In this document: positions 38,475 to 49,436 of the stretch, piece after piece
Position numbering within the stretch: the stretch's first letter is position 1
How the letters are laid out: the number at the start of each line of letters is the position of its first letter
NCBI GenBank assembly: GCA_964019155.1
Contig: CAXHSG010000197.1
Location: forward strand, 1,116,001-1,180,000
Length of the DNA stretch: 64,000 nucleotides
Direction: 5' to 3'
DNA from: Osedax fenrisi
Taxonomy: Eukaryota > Annelida > Polychaeta > Sabellida > Siboglinidae
The notes under the pieces: generated by a model
The model's input: the letters and a program-made list of their open reading frames with translations, nothing else
Database searches by the model: none
What the model was told of the DNA's origin: nothing
Program-made: the position numbers and the translations under genes

Positions 38475-41400
38475 ACTCTAGGTAACTCTAGCTAACTCTA
38501 GGTAACTTTAGCTAACTCTAGCTAACTCTAGGTAACTTTAGCTAACTCTAGCTAACTCTAGCTAACTTTAGCTAACTCTAGCTAACTCTAGGTAATTCTA
38601 GATAACTTTAGATAACTCTAGGTAACTCTAGCTAACTCTAGGTAACTTTAGCTAACTCTAGGTAACTTTAGTTAACTCTAGGTAACTCTAGGTAATTCTA
38701 GCTAACTCTAGCTAACTCTAGGTAACTCTAGGTAACTCTAGCTAACTCTAGCTAACTCTAGCTAACTCTAGGTAACTCTAGCTAACTTTAGCTAACTCTA
38801 GCTAACTCTAGCTAACTCTAGCTAACTCTAGGTAACTCTAGCTAACTTTAGCTAACTCTAGCTGACTCTAGCTAATTCTAGGTAACTCTAGCTAACTCTA
38901 GCTAACTCTAGGTAACTCTAGGTAACTCTAGGTAACTTTAGCTAACTCTAGCTAACTCTAGGTAAATCTAGCTAACTTTAGCTAACTCTAGCTAACTCTA
39001 GCTAACTCTAGCTAACTCTAGGTAACTCTAGCTAACTTTAGCTAACTCTAGCTGACTCTAGCTAATTCTAGGTAACTCTAGCTAACTCTAGCTAACTCTA
39101 GGTAACTCTAGGTAACTCTAGGTAACTCTAGGTAACTCTAGCTAACTCTAGCTAACTCTAGGTAACTTTATCTAACTCTAGCTAACTCTAGGTAACTCTA
39201 GGTAACTCTAGCTAACTCTAGGTAATTCTAGCTAACTCTAGGTAACTTTAGCTAAATCTAGCTAACTCTAGCTAACTCTAGGTAACTCTAGCTAACTCTA
39301 GCTAACTCTAGGTAACTCTAGTTAACTCTAGCTAACTCTAGGTAACTCTATCTAACTTTAGCTAACTCTAGGTAACTCTAGGTAACTCTAGCTAACTCTA
39401 GTTAACTCTAGCTAACTCTAGCTAACTCTAGCTAACTTTAGCTAACTCTAGCTAACTCTAGGTAACTCTAGCTAACTTTAGCTAACTCTAGCTAACTCTA
39501 GCTAACTCTAGCTAACTCTAGGTAACTCTAGCTAACTTTAGCTAACTCTAGCTGACTCTAGCTAATTCTAGGTAACTCTAGGTAACTCTAGCTAACTCTA
39601 GCAAACTCTAGGTAACTTTAGCTAACTCTAGCTAACTCTAGGTAACTCTAGGTAACTCTAACTAACTCTAGCTAACTCTAGGTAACTCTAGCTAACTCTA
39701 GGTAATTCTAGCTAACTCCAGGTAACTTTTGCTAACTCTAGCTAACTCTAGCTAACTCTAGGTAACTCTAGGTAACTCTAGCTAACTCTAGGTAACTCTA
39801 GCTAACTCTAGCTAACTCTAGGTAACTCTAGGTAACTCTAGCTAACTCTAGGTAACTTTAGCTAACTCTAGGTAACTCTAGCTAACTCTAGGTAACTTTA
39901 GCTAACTCTAGCTAACTCTAGGTAACTTTAGCTAACTCTAGCTATCTCTAGCTAACTTTAGCTAACTCTAGCTAACTCTAGGTAATTCTAGATAACTTTA
40001 GCTAACTCTAGGTAACTCTAGCTAACTCTAGGTAACTTTAGCTAACTCTAGGTAACTTTAGCTAACTCTAGGTAACTCTAGGTAATTCTAGCTAACTCTA
40101 GCTAACTCTAGGTAACTCTAGGTAACTCTAGCTAACTCTAGCTAACTTTAGCTAACTCTAGCTAACTCTAGCTAACTCTAGCTAACTTTAGCTAACTCTA
40201 GCTAACTCTAGCTAACTCTAGCTAACTCTAGGTAACTCTAGCTAACTTTAGCTAACTCTAGCTAACTCTAGGTAACTCTAGCAAACTTTAGCTAACTCTA
40301 GCTAACTCTAGGTAATTCTAGATAACTTTAGCTAACTCTAGGTAACTCTAGCTAACTCTAGGTAACTTTAGCTAACTCTAGGTAACTTTAGCTAACTCTA
40401 GGTAACTCTAGGTAATTCTAGCTAACTCTAGCTAACTCTAGGTAACTCTAGGTAACTCTAGCTAACTCTAGCTAACTTTAGCTAACTCTAGCTAACTCTA
40501 GCTAACTCTAGCTAACTTTAGCTAACTATAGCTAACTCTAGCTAACTCTAGCTAACTCTAGGTAACTCTAGCTAACTCTAGCTAACTCTAGCTAACTCTA
40601 GGTAACTTTAGCTAACTCTAGCTAACTTTAGGTAACTCTAGCTAACTTTAGCTAACTCTAGCTAACTCTAGGTAACTCTAGCTAACTTTAGCTAACTCTA
40701 GCTAACTCTAGCTAACTCTAGGTAATTCTAGCTTACTCTAGCTAACTCTAGCTAACTCTAGCTAACTCTAGGTAACTCTAGGTAACTCTAGCTAACTTTA
40801 GCTAACTCTAGGTAACTCTAGCTAACTCTAGCTAACTCTAGGTAACTCTAGTTAACTCTAGCTAACTCTAGGTAACTCTAGCTAACTTTAGCTAACTCTA
40901 GGTAACTCTAGGTAACTCTAGCTAACTCTAGTTAACTCTAGCTAACTCTAGCTAACTCTAGCTAACTTTAGCTAACTCTAGCTAACTCTAGGTAACTCTA
41001 GCTAACTCTAGCTAACTCTAGGTAACTCTAGCTAACTTTAGCTAACTCTAGCTAACTCTAGGTAATTCTAGATAACTTTAGCTAACTCTAGGTAACTCTA
41101 GCTAACTCTAGGTAACTTTAGCTAACTCTAGGTAACTCTAGCTAACTCTAGGTAACTCTAGGTAACTCTAGCTAACTGTAGCTAACTCTAGCTAACTCTA
41201 GGTAACTCTAGCTAACTCTAGCTAACTCTAGCTAACTCTAGGTAACTTTAGCTAACTCTAGCTAACTTTAGGTAACTCTAGCTAACTTTAGCTAACTCTA
41301 GCTAACTCTAGGTAACTCTAGCTAACTTTAGCTAACTCTAGCTAACTCTAGCTAACTCTAGGTAATTCTAGCTTACTCTAGCTAACTCTAGCTGACTCTA

Positions 41401-41710
41401 GCTAATTCTAGGTAACTCTAGGTAACTCTAGGTAACTCTAGCAAACTCTAGGTAACTTTAGCTAACTCTAGCTAACTCTAGGTAACTCTAGGTAACTCTA
41501 ACTAACTCTAGCTAACTCTAGGTAACTCTAGCTAACTCTAGGTAATTCTAGCTAACTCTAGGTAACTTTTGCTAACTCTAGCTAACTCTAGCTAACTCTA
41601 GGTAACTCTAGGTAACTCTAGCTAACTCTAGGTAACTCTAGCTAACTCTAGCTAACTCTAGGTAACTCTAGGTAACTCTAGCTAACTCTAGGTAACTTTA
41701 GCTAACTCTA
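38475..41710 (+). repeat. 3,190-bp tandem duplication, copy 2
   Basis: TAATTCTAGA 38,593, TAACTTTATC 39,163, TAACTTTTGC 39,723 and 41,563, TATCTCTAGC 39,943, TAACTATAGC 40,523, TAACTGTAGC 41,173. Agreement continues to about 41,710. Copy-specific substitutions include TAACTCCAGG near 39,713 here and AGTAACTC at 38,471 at the end of copy 1. Confidence 0.9.
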
Positions 41711-42410
41711 GGTAACTCTAGCTAACTCTAGGTAACTTTAGCTAACTCTAGCTAACTCTAGGTAACTTTAGCTAACTCTAGCTATCTCTAGCTAACTTTA
41801 GCTAACTCTAGCTAACTCTAGGTAATTCTAGATAACTTTAGCTAACTCTAGGTAACTCTAGCTAACTCTAGGTAACTTTAGCTAACTCTAGGTAACTTTA
41901 GCTAACTCTAGGTAACTCTAGGTAATTCTAGCTAACTCTAGCTAACTCTAGGTAACTCTAGGTAACTCTAGCTAACTCTAGCTAACTTTAGCTAACTCTA
42001 GCTAACTCTAGCTAACTCTAGCTAACTTTAGCTAACTCTAGCTAACTCTAGCTAACTCTAGCTAACTCTAGGTAACTCTAGCTAACTTTAGCTAACTCTA
42101 GCTAACTCTAGGTAACTCTAGCAAACTTTAGCTAACTCTAGCTAACTCTAGGTAATTCTAGATAACTTTAGCTAACTCTAGGTAACTCTAGCTAACTCTA
42201 GGTAACTTTAGCTAACTCTAGGTAACTTTAGCTAACTCTAGGTAACTCTAGGTAATTCTAGCTAACTCTAGCTAACTCTAGGTAACTCTAGGTAACTCTA
42301 GCTAACTCTAGCTAACTTTAGCTAACTCTAGCTAACTCTAGCTAACTCTAGCTAACTTTAGCTAACTATAGCTAACTCTAGCTAACTCTAGCTAACTCTA
42401 GGTAACTCTA
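41711..42410 (+). repeat. Extra copy at 1,840-bp offset
   Basis: After copy 2 of the 3,190-bp unit the order jumps back and repeats 39,871-40,570 at +1,840 bp: TATCTCTAGC 41,783 matches 39,943 and TAACTATAGC 42,363 matches 40,523. The same 1,840-bp offset separates the two TAACTTTTGC units inside each 3,190-bp copy (36,533/38,373 and 39,723/41,563). Confidence 0.82.
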
Positions 42411-42770
42411 GCTAACTTTAGCTAACTCTAGCTAACTCTAGGTAATTCTAGATAACTTTAGCTAACTCTAGGTAACTCTAGCTAACTCTAGGTAACTTTA
42501 GCTAACTCTAGGTAACTCTAGCTAACTCTAGGTAACTCTAGGTAACTCTAGCTAACTGTAGCTAACTCTAGCTAACTCTAGGTAACTCTAGCTAACTCTA
42601 GCTAACTCTAGCTAACTCTAGGTAACTTTAGCTAACTCTAGCTAACTTTAGGTAACTCTAGCTAACTTTAGCTAACTCTAGCTAACTCTAGGTAACTCTA
42701 GCTAACTTTAGCTAACTCTAGCTAACTCTAGCTAACTCTAGGTAATTCTAGCTTACTCTAGCTAACTCTA
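42411..42770 (+). repeat. Extra copy at 1,380-bp offset
   Basis: Repeats about 41,031-41,390 at +1,380 bp: TAATTCTAGA, TAACTGTAGC (42,553 against 41,173) and TTACTCTAGC. It ends where the source goes on to TGACTCTAGC but this copy goes on to core and TAACTCTAGG units, joining the segment that matches 32.6-34.2 kb. Confidence 0.8.
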
Positions 42771-44335
42771 GCTAACTCTAGCTAACTCTAGGTAACTCTA
42801 GGTAACTCTAGCTAACTTTAGCTAACTCTAGGTAACTCTAGCTAACTCTAGCTAACTCTAGGTAACTCTAGTTAACTCTAGCTAACTCTAGGTAACTCTA
42901 GCTAACTTTAGCTAACTCTAGGTAACTCTAGGTAACTCTAGCTAACTCTAGTTAACTCTAGCTAACTCTAGCTAACTCTAGCTAACTTTAGCTAACTCTA
43001 GCTAACTCTAGGTAACTCTAGCTAACTTTAGCTAACTCTAGCTAACTCTAGCTAACTCTAGGTAACTCTAGGTAACTCTAGGTAACTCTAGCTAACTTTA
43101 GCTAACTCTAGCTAACTCTAGCTAACTCTAGCTAACTCTATGTAACTCTAGCTAACTTTAGCTAACTCTAGCTAATTTAGCTAACTCTAGCTAACTCTAG
43201 GTAACTCTAGCTAACTCTAGCTAACTCTAGCTAACTCTAGCTAACTCTAGGTAACTCTAGGTAACTCTAGATAACTCTAGTTAACTCTAGCTAACTCTAG
43301 GTAACTCTAGCTAACTTTAGCTAACTCTAGGTAACTCTAGGTAACTCTAGCTAACTCTAGTTAACTCTAGCTAACTCTAGCTAACTCTAGCTAACTTTAG
43401 CTAACTCTAGCTAACTCTAGGTAACTCTAGCTAACTTTAGCTAACTCTAGCTAACTCTAGCTAACTCTAGCTAACTCTATGTAACTCTAGCTAACTTTAG
43501 CTAACTCTAGCTGAATCTAGCTAATTCTAGGTAACTCTAGCTATCTCTAGCTAACTCTAGGTAACTCTAGGTAACTCTAGGTAACTCTAGGTAACTCTAG
43601 CTAACTCTAGCTAACTCTAGGTAACTTTAGCTAACTCTAGCTAACTCTAGGTATCTCTAGGTAACTCTAACTAACTCTAGCTAACTCTAGGTAACTCTAG
43701 CTAACTCTAGGTAATTCTAGCTAACTCTAGGTAACTTTAGCTAACTCTAGCTAACTCTAGCTAACTCTAGGTAACTCTAGGTAACTCTAGCTAACTCTAG
43801 GTAACTCTAGCTAACTCTAGCTAACTCTAGGTAACTCTAGGTAACTCTAGCTAACTCTAGGTAACTTTAGCTAACTCTAGGTAACTCTAGCTAACTCTAG
43901 GTAACTTTAGCTAACTCTAGCTAACTCTAGCTAACTTTAGCTAACTCTAGCTAACTCTAGCTAACTCTAGGTAATTCTAGCTTACTCTAGCTAACTCTAG
44001 CTAACTCTAGCTAACTCTAGGTAACTCTAGGTAACTCTAGCTAACTTTAGCTAACTCTAGCTAATTTAGCTAACTCTAGCTAACTCTAGGTAACTCTAGC
44101 TAACTCTAGCTAACTCTAGCTAACTCTAGCTAACTCTAGGAAACTCTAGTTAACTCTAGCTAACTCTAGGTAACTCTAGGTAACTCTAGATAACTCTAAT
44201 TAACTCTAGCTAACTCTAGGTAACTCTAGCTAACTTTAGCTAACTCTAGGTAACTCTAGGTAACTCTAGCTAACTCTAGTTAACTCTAGCTAACTCTAGC
44301 TAACTCTAGCTAACTTTAGCTAACTCTAGCTAACT
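42680..44335 (+). repeat. Long-range copy of 32.5-34.2 kb (10,137-bp offset)
   Basis: TTACTCTAGC 42,753, TAACTCTATG 43,133, TAATTTAGC 43,173 and 44,062 and TGAATCTAGC 43,512 match 32,616, 32,996, 33,036, 33,925 and 33,375 at exactly 10,137 bp. After about 44,335 the match shifts to a 9,518-bp offset (TGACTCAAGC 44,431 against TGACTCTAGC 34,913), a change of 619 bp, which equals the spacing of the paired TAATTTAGC units. Confidence 0.82.
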
Positions 44336-44640
44336 CTAGGTAACTCTAGCTAACTTTAGCTAACTCTAGCTAACTCTAGCTAACTCTAGCTAACTCTAGG
44401 TAACTCTAGCTAACTTTAGCTAACTCTAGCTGACTCAAGCTAATTCTAGGTAACTCTAGCTAACTCTAGCTAACTCTAGGTAACTCTAGATAACTCTAGG
44501 TAACTCTAGGTAACTCTAGCTAACTCTAGCTAACTCTAGGTAACTTTAGCTAACTCTAGCTAACTCTAGGTAACTCTAGGTAACTCTAACTAACTCTAGC
44601 TAACTCTAGGTAACTCTAGCTAACTCTAGGTAATTCTAGC
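43100..44640 (+). repeat. 2,508-bp spaced duplication, copy 1
   Basis: TAATTTAGC 43,173 and 44,062, TGAATCTAGC 43,512, TGACTCAAGC 44,431 and TAACTCTAAC 44,581 have partners at +2,508 bp (the TGACTC unit at 46,939 lacks the AA variant). A second relation, 44.43-45.7 kb to 47.34-48.55 kb at 2,868-2,908 bp, overlaps it. Confidence 0.8.
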
Positions 44641-45609
44641 TAACTCTAGGTAACTTTAGCTAAATCTAGCTAACTCTAGCTAACTCTAGGTAACTCTAGG
44701 TAACTCTAGCTAACTCTAGGTAACTCTAGCTAACTCTAGCTAACTATAGGTAACTCTAGGTAACTATAGCTAACTCTAGGTAACTTTAGCTAACTCTAGG
44801 TAACTCTAGCTAACTCTAGGTAACTTTAGCTAACTCTAGCTAACTCTAGGTAACTTTAGCTAACTCTAGCTAACTCTAGCTAACTTTAGCTAACTCTAGC
44901 TAACTCTAGGTAATTCTAGATAACTTTAGATAACTCTAGGTAACTCTAGCTAACTCTAGGTAACTTTAGCTAACTCTAGGTAACGTTAGCTAACTCTAGG
45001 TAACTCTACGTAATTCTAGCTAACTCTAGCTAACTCTAGGTAACTCTAGGTAACTCTAGCTAACTCTAGCTAACTTTAACTAACTCTAGCTAACTCTAGC
45101 TAACTCTAGCTAACTTTAGCTAACTCTAGCTAACTCTAGCTAACTCTAGCTAACTCTAGGTAACTCTAGCTAACTTTAGCTAACTCTAGCTAACTCTAGG
45201 TAACTCTAGCTAACTTTAGCTAACTCTAGCTAACTCTAGCTAACTCTAGCTAACTCTAGGTAACTCTAGCTAACTTTAGCTAACTCTAGCTAACTCTAGC
45301 TAATTTTAGGTAACTCTACCTAACTCTAGCTTACTCTAGGTAACTCTAGCTAACTCTAGCTAACTTTAGCTAACTCTAGCTAACTCTAGCTAAATCTAGG
45401 TAACTCTAGCTAACTCTAGCTAACTTTAGCTAACTCTAGGTAACTCTAGCTAACTCTAGCTAACTCTAGCTAACTCTAGCTAACTCTAGCTAACTCTAGG
45501 TAACTCTAGCTAACTTTAGCTAACTCTAGCTAACTCTAGCTAACTCTAGCTAACTCTAGGTAACTCTAGCTTACTCTAGCTAACTCTAGCTAACTTTAGC
45601 TAACTCTAG

Positions 45610-47150
45610 CTAACTCTAGCTAACTCTAGCTAACTCTAGCTAACTCTATGTAACTCTAGCTAACTTTAGCTAACTCTAGCTAATTTAGCTAACTCTAGCT
45701 AACTCTAGGTAACTCTAGCTAACTCTAGCTAACTCTAGCTAACTCTAGCTAACTCTAGGTAACTCTAGGTAACTCTAGATAACTCTAGTTAACTCTAGCT
45801 AACTCTAGGTAACTCTAGCTAACTTTAGCTAACTCTAGGTAACTCTAGGTAACTCTAGCTAACTCTAGTTAACTCTAGCTAACTCTAGCTAACTCTAGCT
45901 AACTTTAGCTAACTCTAGCTAACTCTAGGTAACTCTAGCTAACTTTAGCTAACTCTAGCTAACTCTAGCTAACTCTAGCTAACTCTATGTAACTCTAGCT
46001 AACTTTAGCTAACTCTAGCTGAATCTAGCTAATTCTAGGTAACTCTAGCTATCTCTAGCCTACTCTAGGTAACTCTAGGTAACTCTAGGTAACTCTAGGT
46101 AACTCTAGCTAACTCTAGCTAACTCTAGGTAACTTTAGCTAACTCTAGCTAACTCTAGGTAACTCTAGGTAACTCTAACTAACTCTAGCTAACTCTAGGT
46201 AACTCTAGCTAACTCTAGGTAATTCTAGCTAACTCTAGGTAACTTTAGCTAACTCTAGCTAACTCTAGCTAACTCTAGGTAACTCTAGGTAACTCTAGCT
46301 AACTCTAGGTAACTCTAGCTAACTCTAGCTAACTCTAGGTAACTCTAGGTAACTCTAGCTAACTCTAGGTAACTTTAGCTAACTCTAGGTAACTCTAGCT
46401 AACTCTAGGTAACTTTAGCTAACTCTAGCTAACTCTAGCTAACTTTAGCTAACTCTAGCTAACTCTAGCTAACTCTAGGTAATTCTAGCTTACTCTAGCT
46501 AACTCTAGCTAACTCTAGCTAACTCTAGGTAACTCTAGGTAACTCTAGCTAACTTTAGCTAACTCTAGCTAATTTAGCTAACTCTAGCTAACTCTAGGTA
46601 ACTCTAGCTAACTCTAGCTAACTCTAGCTAACTCTAGCTAACTCTAGGAAACTCTAGTTAACTCTAGCTAACTCTAGGTAACTCTAGGTAACTCTAGATA
46701 ACTCTAATTAACTCTAGCTAACTCTAGGTAACTCTAGCTAACTTTAGCTAACTCTAGGTAACTCTAGGTAACTCTAGCTAACTCTAGTTAACTCTAGCTA
46801 ACTCTAGCTAACTCTAGCTAACTTTAGCTAACTCTAGCTAACTCTAGGTAACTCTAGCTAACTTTAGCTAACTCTAGCTAACTCTAGCTAACTCTAGCTA
46901 ACTCTAGGTAACTCTAGCTAACTTTAGCTAACTCTAGCTGACTCTAGCTAATTCTAGGTAACTCTAGCTAACTCTAGCTAACTCTAGGTAACTCTAGATA
47001 ACTCTAGGTAACTCTAGGTAACTCTAGCTAACTCTAGCTAACTCTAGGTAACTTTAGCTAACTCTAGCTAACTCTAGGTAACTCTAGGTAACTCTAACTA
47101 ACTCTAGCTAACTCTAGGTAACTCTAGCTAACTCTAGGTAATTCTAGCTA
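45610..47150 (+). repeat. 2,508-bp spaced duplication, copy 2
   Basis: TAATTTAGC 45,681 and 46,570, TGAATCTAGC 46,020, TGACTCTAGC 46,939 and TAACTCTAAC 47,089. It carries a distinctive CTACTCTAGG unit at 46,060 just after TATCTCTAGC; the same derived unit in the same context at 53,553 shows that 53.2-54.1 kb descends from this copy and not from the 43-kb one. Confidence 0.8.
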
Positions 47151-49436
47151 ACTCTAGGTAACTCTAGGTAACTCTAGCTAACTCTAGTTAACTCTAGCTA
47201 ACTCTAGCTAACTCTAGCTAACTTTAGCTAACTCTAGCTAACTCTAGGTAACTCTAGCTAACTTTAGCTAACTCTAGCTAACTCTAGCTAACTCTAGCTA
47301 ACTCTAGGTAACTCTAGCTAACTTTAGCTAACTCTAGCTGACTCAAGCTAATTCTAGGTAACTCTAGCTAACTCTAGCTAACTCTAGCTAACTCTAGCTA
47401 ACTCTAGGTAACTTTAGCTAACTCTAGCTAACTCTAGGTAACTCTAGGTAACTCTAACTAACTCTAGCTAACTCTAGGTAACTCTAGCTAACTCTAGGTA
47501 ATTCTAGCTAACTCTAGGTAACTTTAGCTAAATCTAGCTAACTCTAGCTAACTCTAGGTAACTCTAGGTAACTCTAGCTAACTCTAGGTAACTCTAGCTA
47601 ACTCTAGCTAACTATAGGTAACTCTAGGTAACTATAGCTAACTCTAGGTAACTTTAGCTAACTCTAGGTAACTCTAGCTAACTCTAGGTAACTTTAGCTA
47701 ACTCTACCTAACTCTAGGTAACTTTAGCTAACTCTAGCTAACTCTAGCTAACTTTAGCTAACTCTAGCTAACTCTAGGTAATTCTAGATAACTTTAGATA
47801 ACTCTAGGTAACTCTAGCTAACTCTAGGTAACTTTAGCTAACTCTAGGTAACTTTAGCTAACTCTAGGTAACTCTACGTAATTCTAGCTAACTCTAGCTA
47901 ACTCTAGGTAACTCTAGGTAACTCTAGCTAACTCTAGCTAACTTTAACTAACTCTAGCTAACTCTAGCTAACTCTAGCTAACTTTAGCTAACTCTAGCTA
48001 ACTCTAGCTAACTCTAGCTAACTCTAGGTAACTCTAGCTAACTTTAGCTAACTCTAGCTAACTCTAGGTAACTCTAGCTAACTTTAGCTAACTCTAGCTA
48101 ACTCTAGCTAACTCTAGCTAACTCTAGGTAACTCTAGCTAACTTTAGCTAACTCTAGCTAACTCTAGCTAATTTTAGGTAACTCTAGCTAACTCTAGCTT
48201 ACTCTAGGTAACTCTAGGTAACTCTAGCTAACTTTAGCTAACTCTAGCTAACTCTAGCTAAATCTAGGTAACTCTAGCTAACTCTAGCTAACTTTAGCTA
48301 ACTCTAGGTAACTCTAGCTAACTCTAGCTAACTCTAGCTAACTCTAGCTAACTCTAGCTAACTCTAGGTAACTCTAGCTAACTTTAGCTAACTCTAGCTA
48401 ACTCTAGCTAACTCTAGCTAACTCTAGGTAACTCTAGCTTACTCTAGCTAACTCTAGCTAACTTTAGCTAACTCTAGCTAACTCTAGCTAACTCTAGCTA
48501 ACTCTAGCTAACTCTATGTAACTCTAGCTAACTTTAGCTAACTCTAGCTAATTTAGCTAACTCTAGCTAACTCTAGGTAACTCTAGCTAACTCTAGGTAA
48601 CTCTAGCTAACTTTAGCTAACTCTAGCTAACTCTAGGTAACTCTAGCTAACTTTAGCTAACTCTAGCTAACTCTAGCTAACTCTAGCTAACTCTAGGTAA
48701 CTCTAGCTAACTTTAGCTAACTCTAGCTAACTCTAGCTAATTTTAGGTAACTCTAGCTAACTCTAGCTTACTCTAGGTAACTCTAGCTAACTCTAGCTAA
48801 CTTTAGCTAACTCTAGCTAACTCTAGCTAAATCTAGGTAACTCTAGCTAACTCTAGCTAACTTTAGCTAACTCTAGGTAACTCTAGCTAACTCTAGCTAA
48901 CTCTAGCTAACTCTAGCTAACTCTAGCTAACTCTAGGTAACTCTAGCTAACTTTAGCTAACTCTAGCTAACTCTAGCTAACTCTAGCTAACTCTAGGTAA
49001 CTCTAGCTTACTCTAGCTAACTCTAGCTAACTTTAGCTAACTCTAGCTAACTCTAGCTAACTCTAGCTAACTCTAGCTAACTCTATGTAACTCTAGCTAA
49101 CTTTAGCTAACTTTAGCTAACTCTAGCTAACTCTAGCTAAATCTAGGTAACTCTAGCTAACTCTAGCTAACTTTAGCTAACTCTAGGTAACTCTAGCTAA
49201 CTCTAGCTAACTCTAGCTAACTCTAGCTAACTCTAGCTAACTCTAGGTAACTCTAGCTAACTTTAGCTAACTCTAGCTAACTCTAGCTAACTCTAGCTAA
49301 CTCTAGGTAACTCTAGCTTACTCTAGCTAACTCTAGCTAACTTTAGCTAACTCTAGCTAACTCTAGCTAACTCTAGCTAACTCTAGCTAACTCTATGTAA
49401 CTCTAGCTAACTTTAGCTAACTCTAGCTAATTTAGC
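46260..49436 (+). repeat. 3,177-bp tandem duplication, copy 1
   Basis: Markers at +3,177 bp: TAATTCTAGC 46,480, TAATTTAGC 46,570, 48,549 and 49,428, TAACTCTACC 47,699, TAACTCTACG 47,869. The copy ends at the TAATTTAGC unit 49,428-49,436, after which the order restarts as at 46,260. It includes parts of the older 2,508-bp and 2,868-bp repeats. Confidence 0.9.

Noticed and set aside
44981..45010. Regulatory site around TAACGTTAGC and TAACTCTACG
   Set aside because: These are isolated single-base variants, two of them copied by duplication. Nothing else in the context suggests a functional site.
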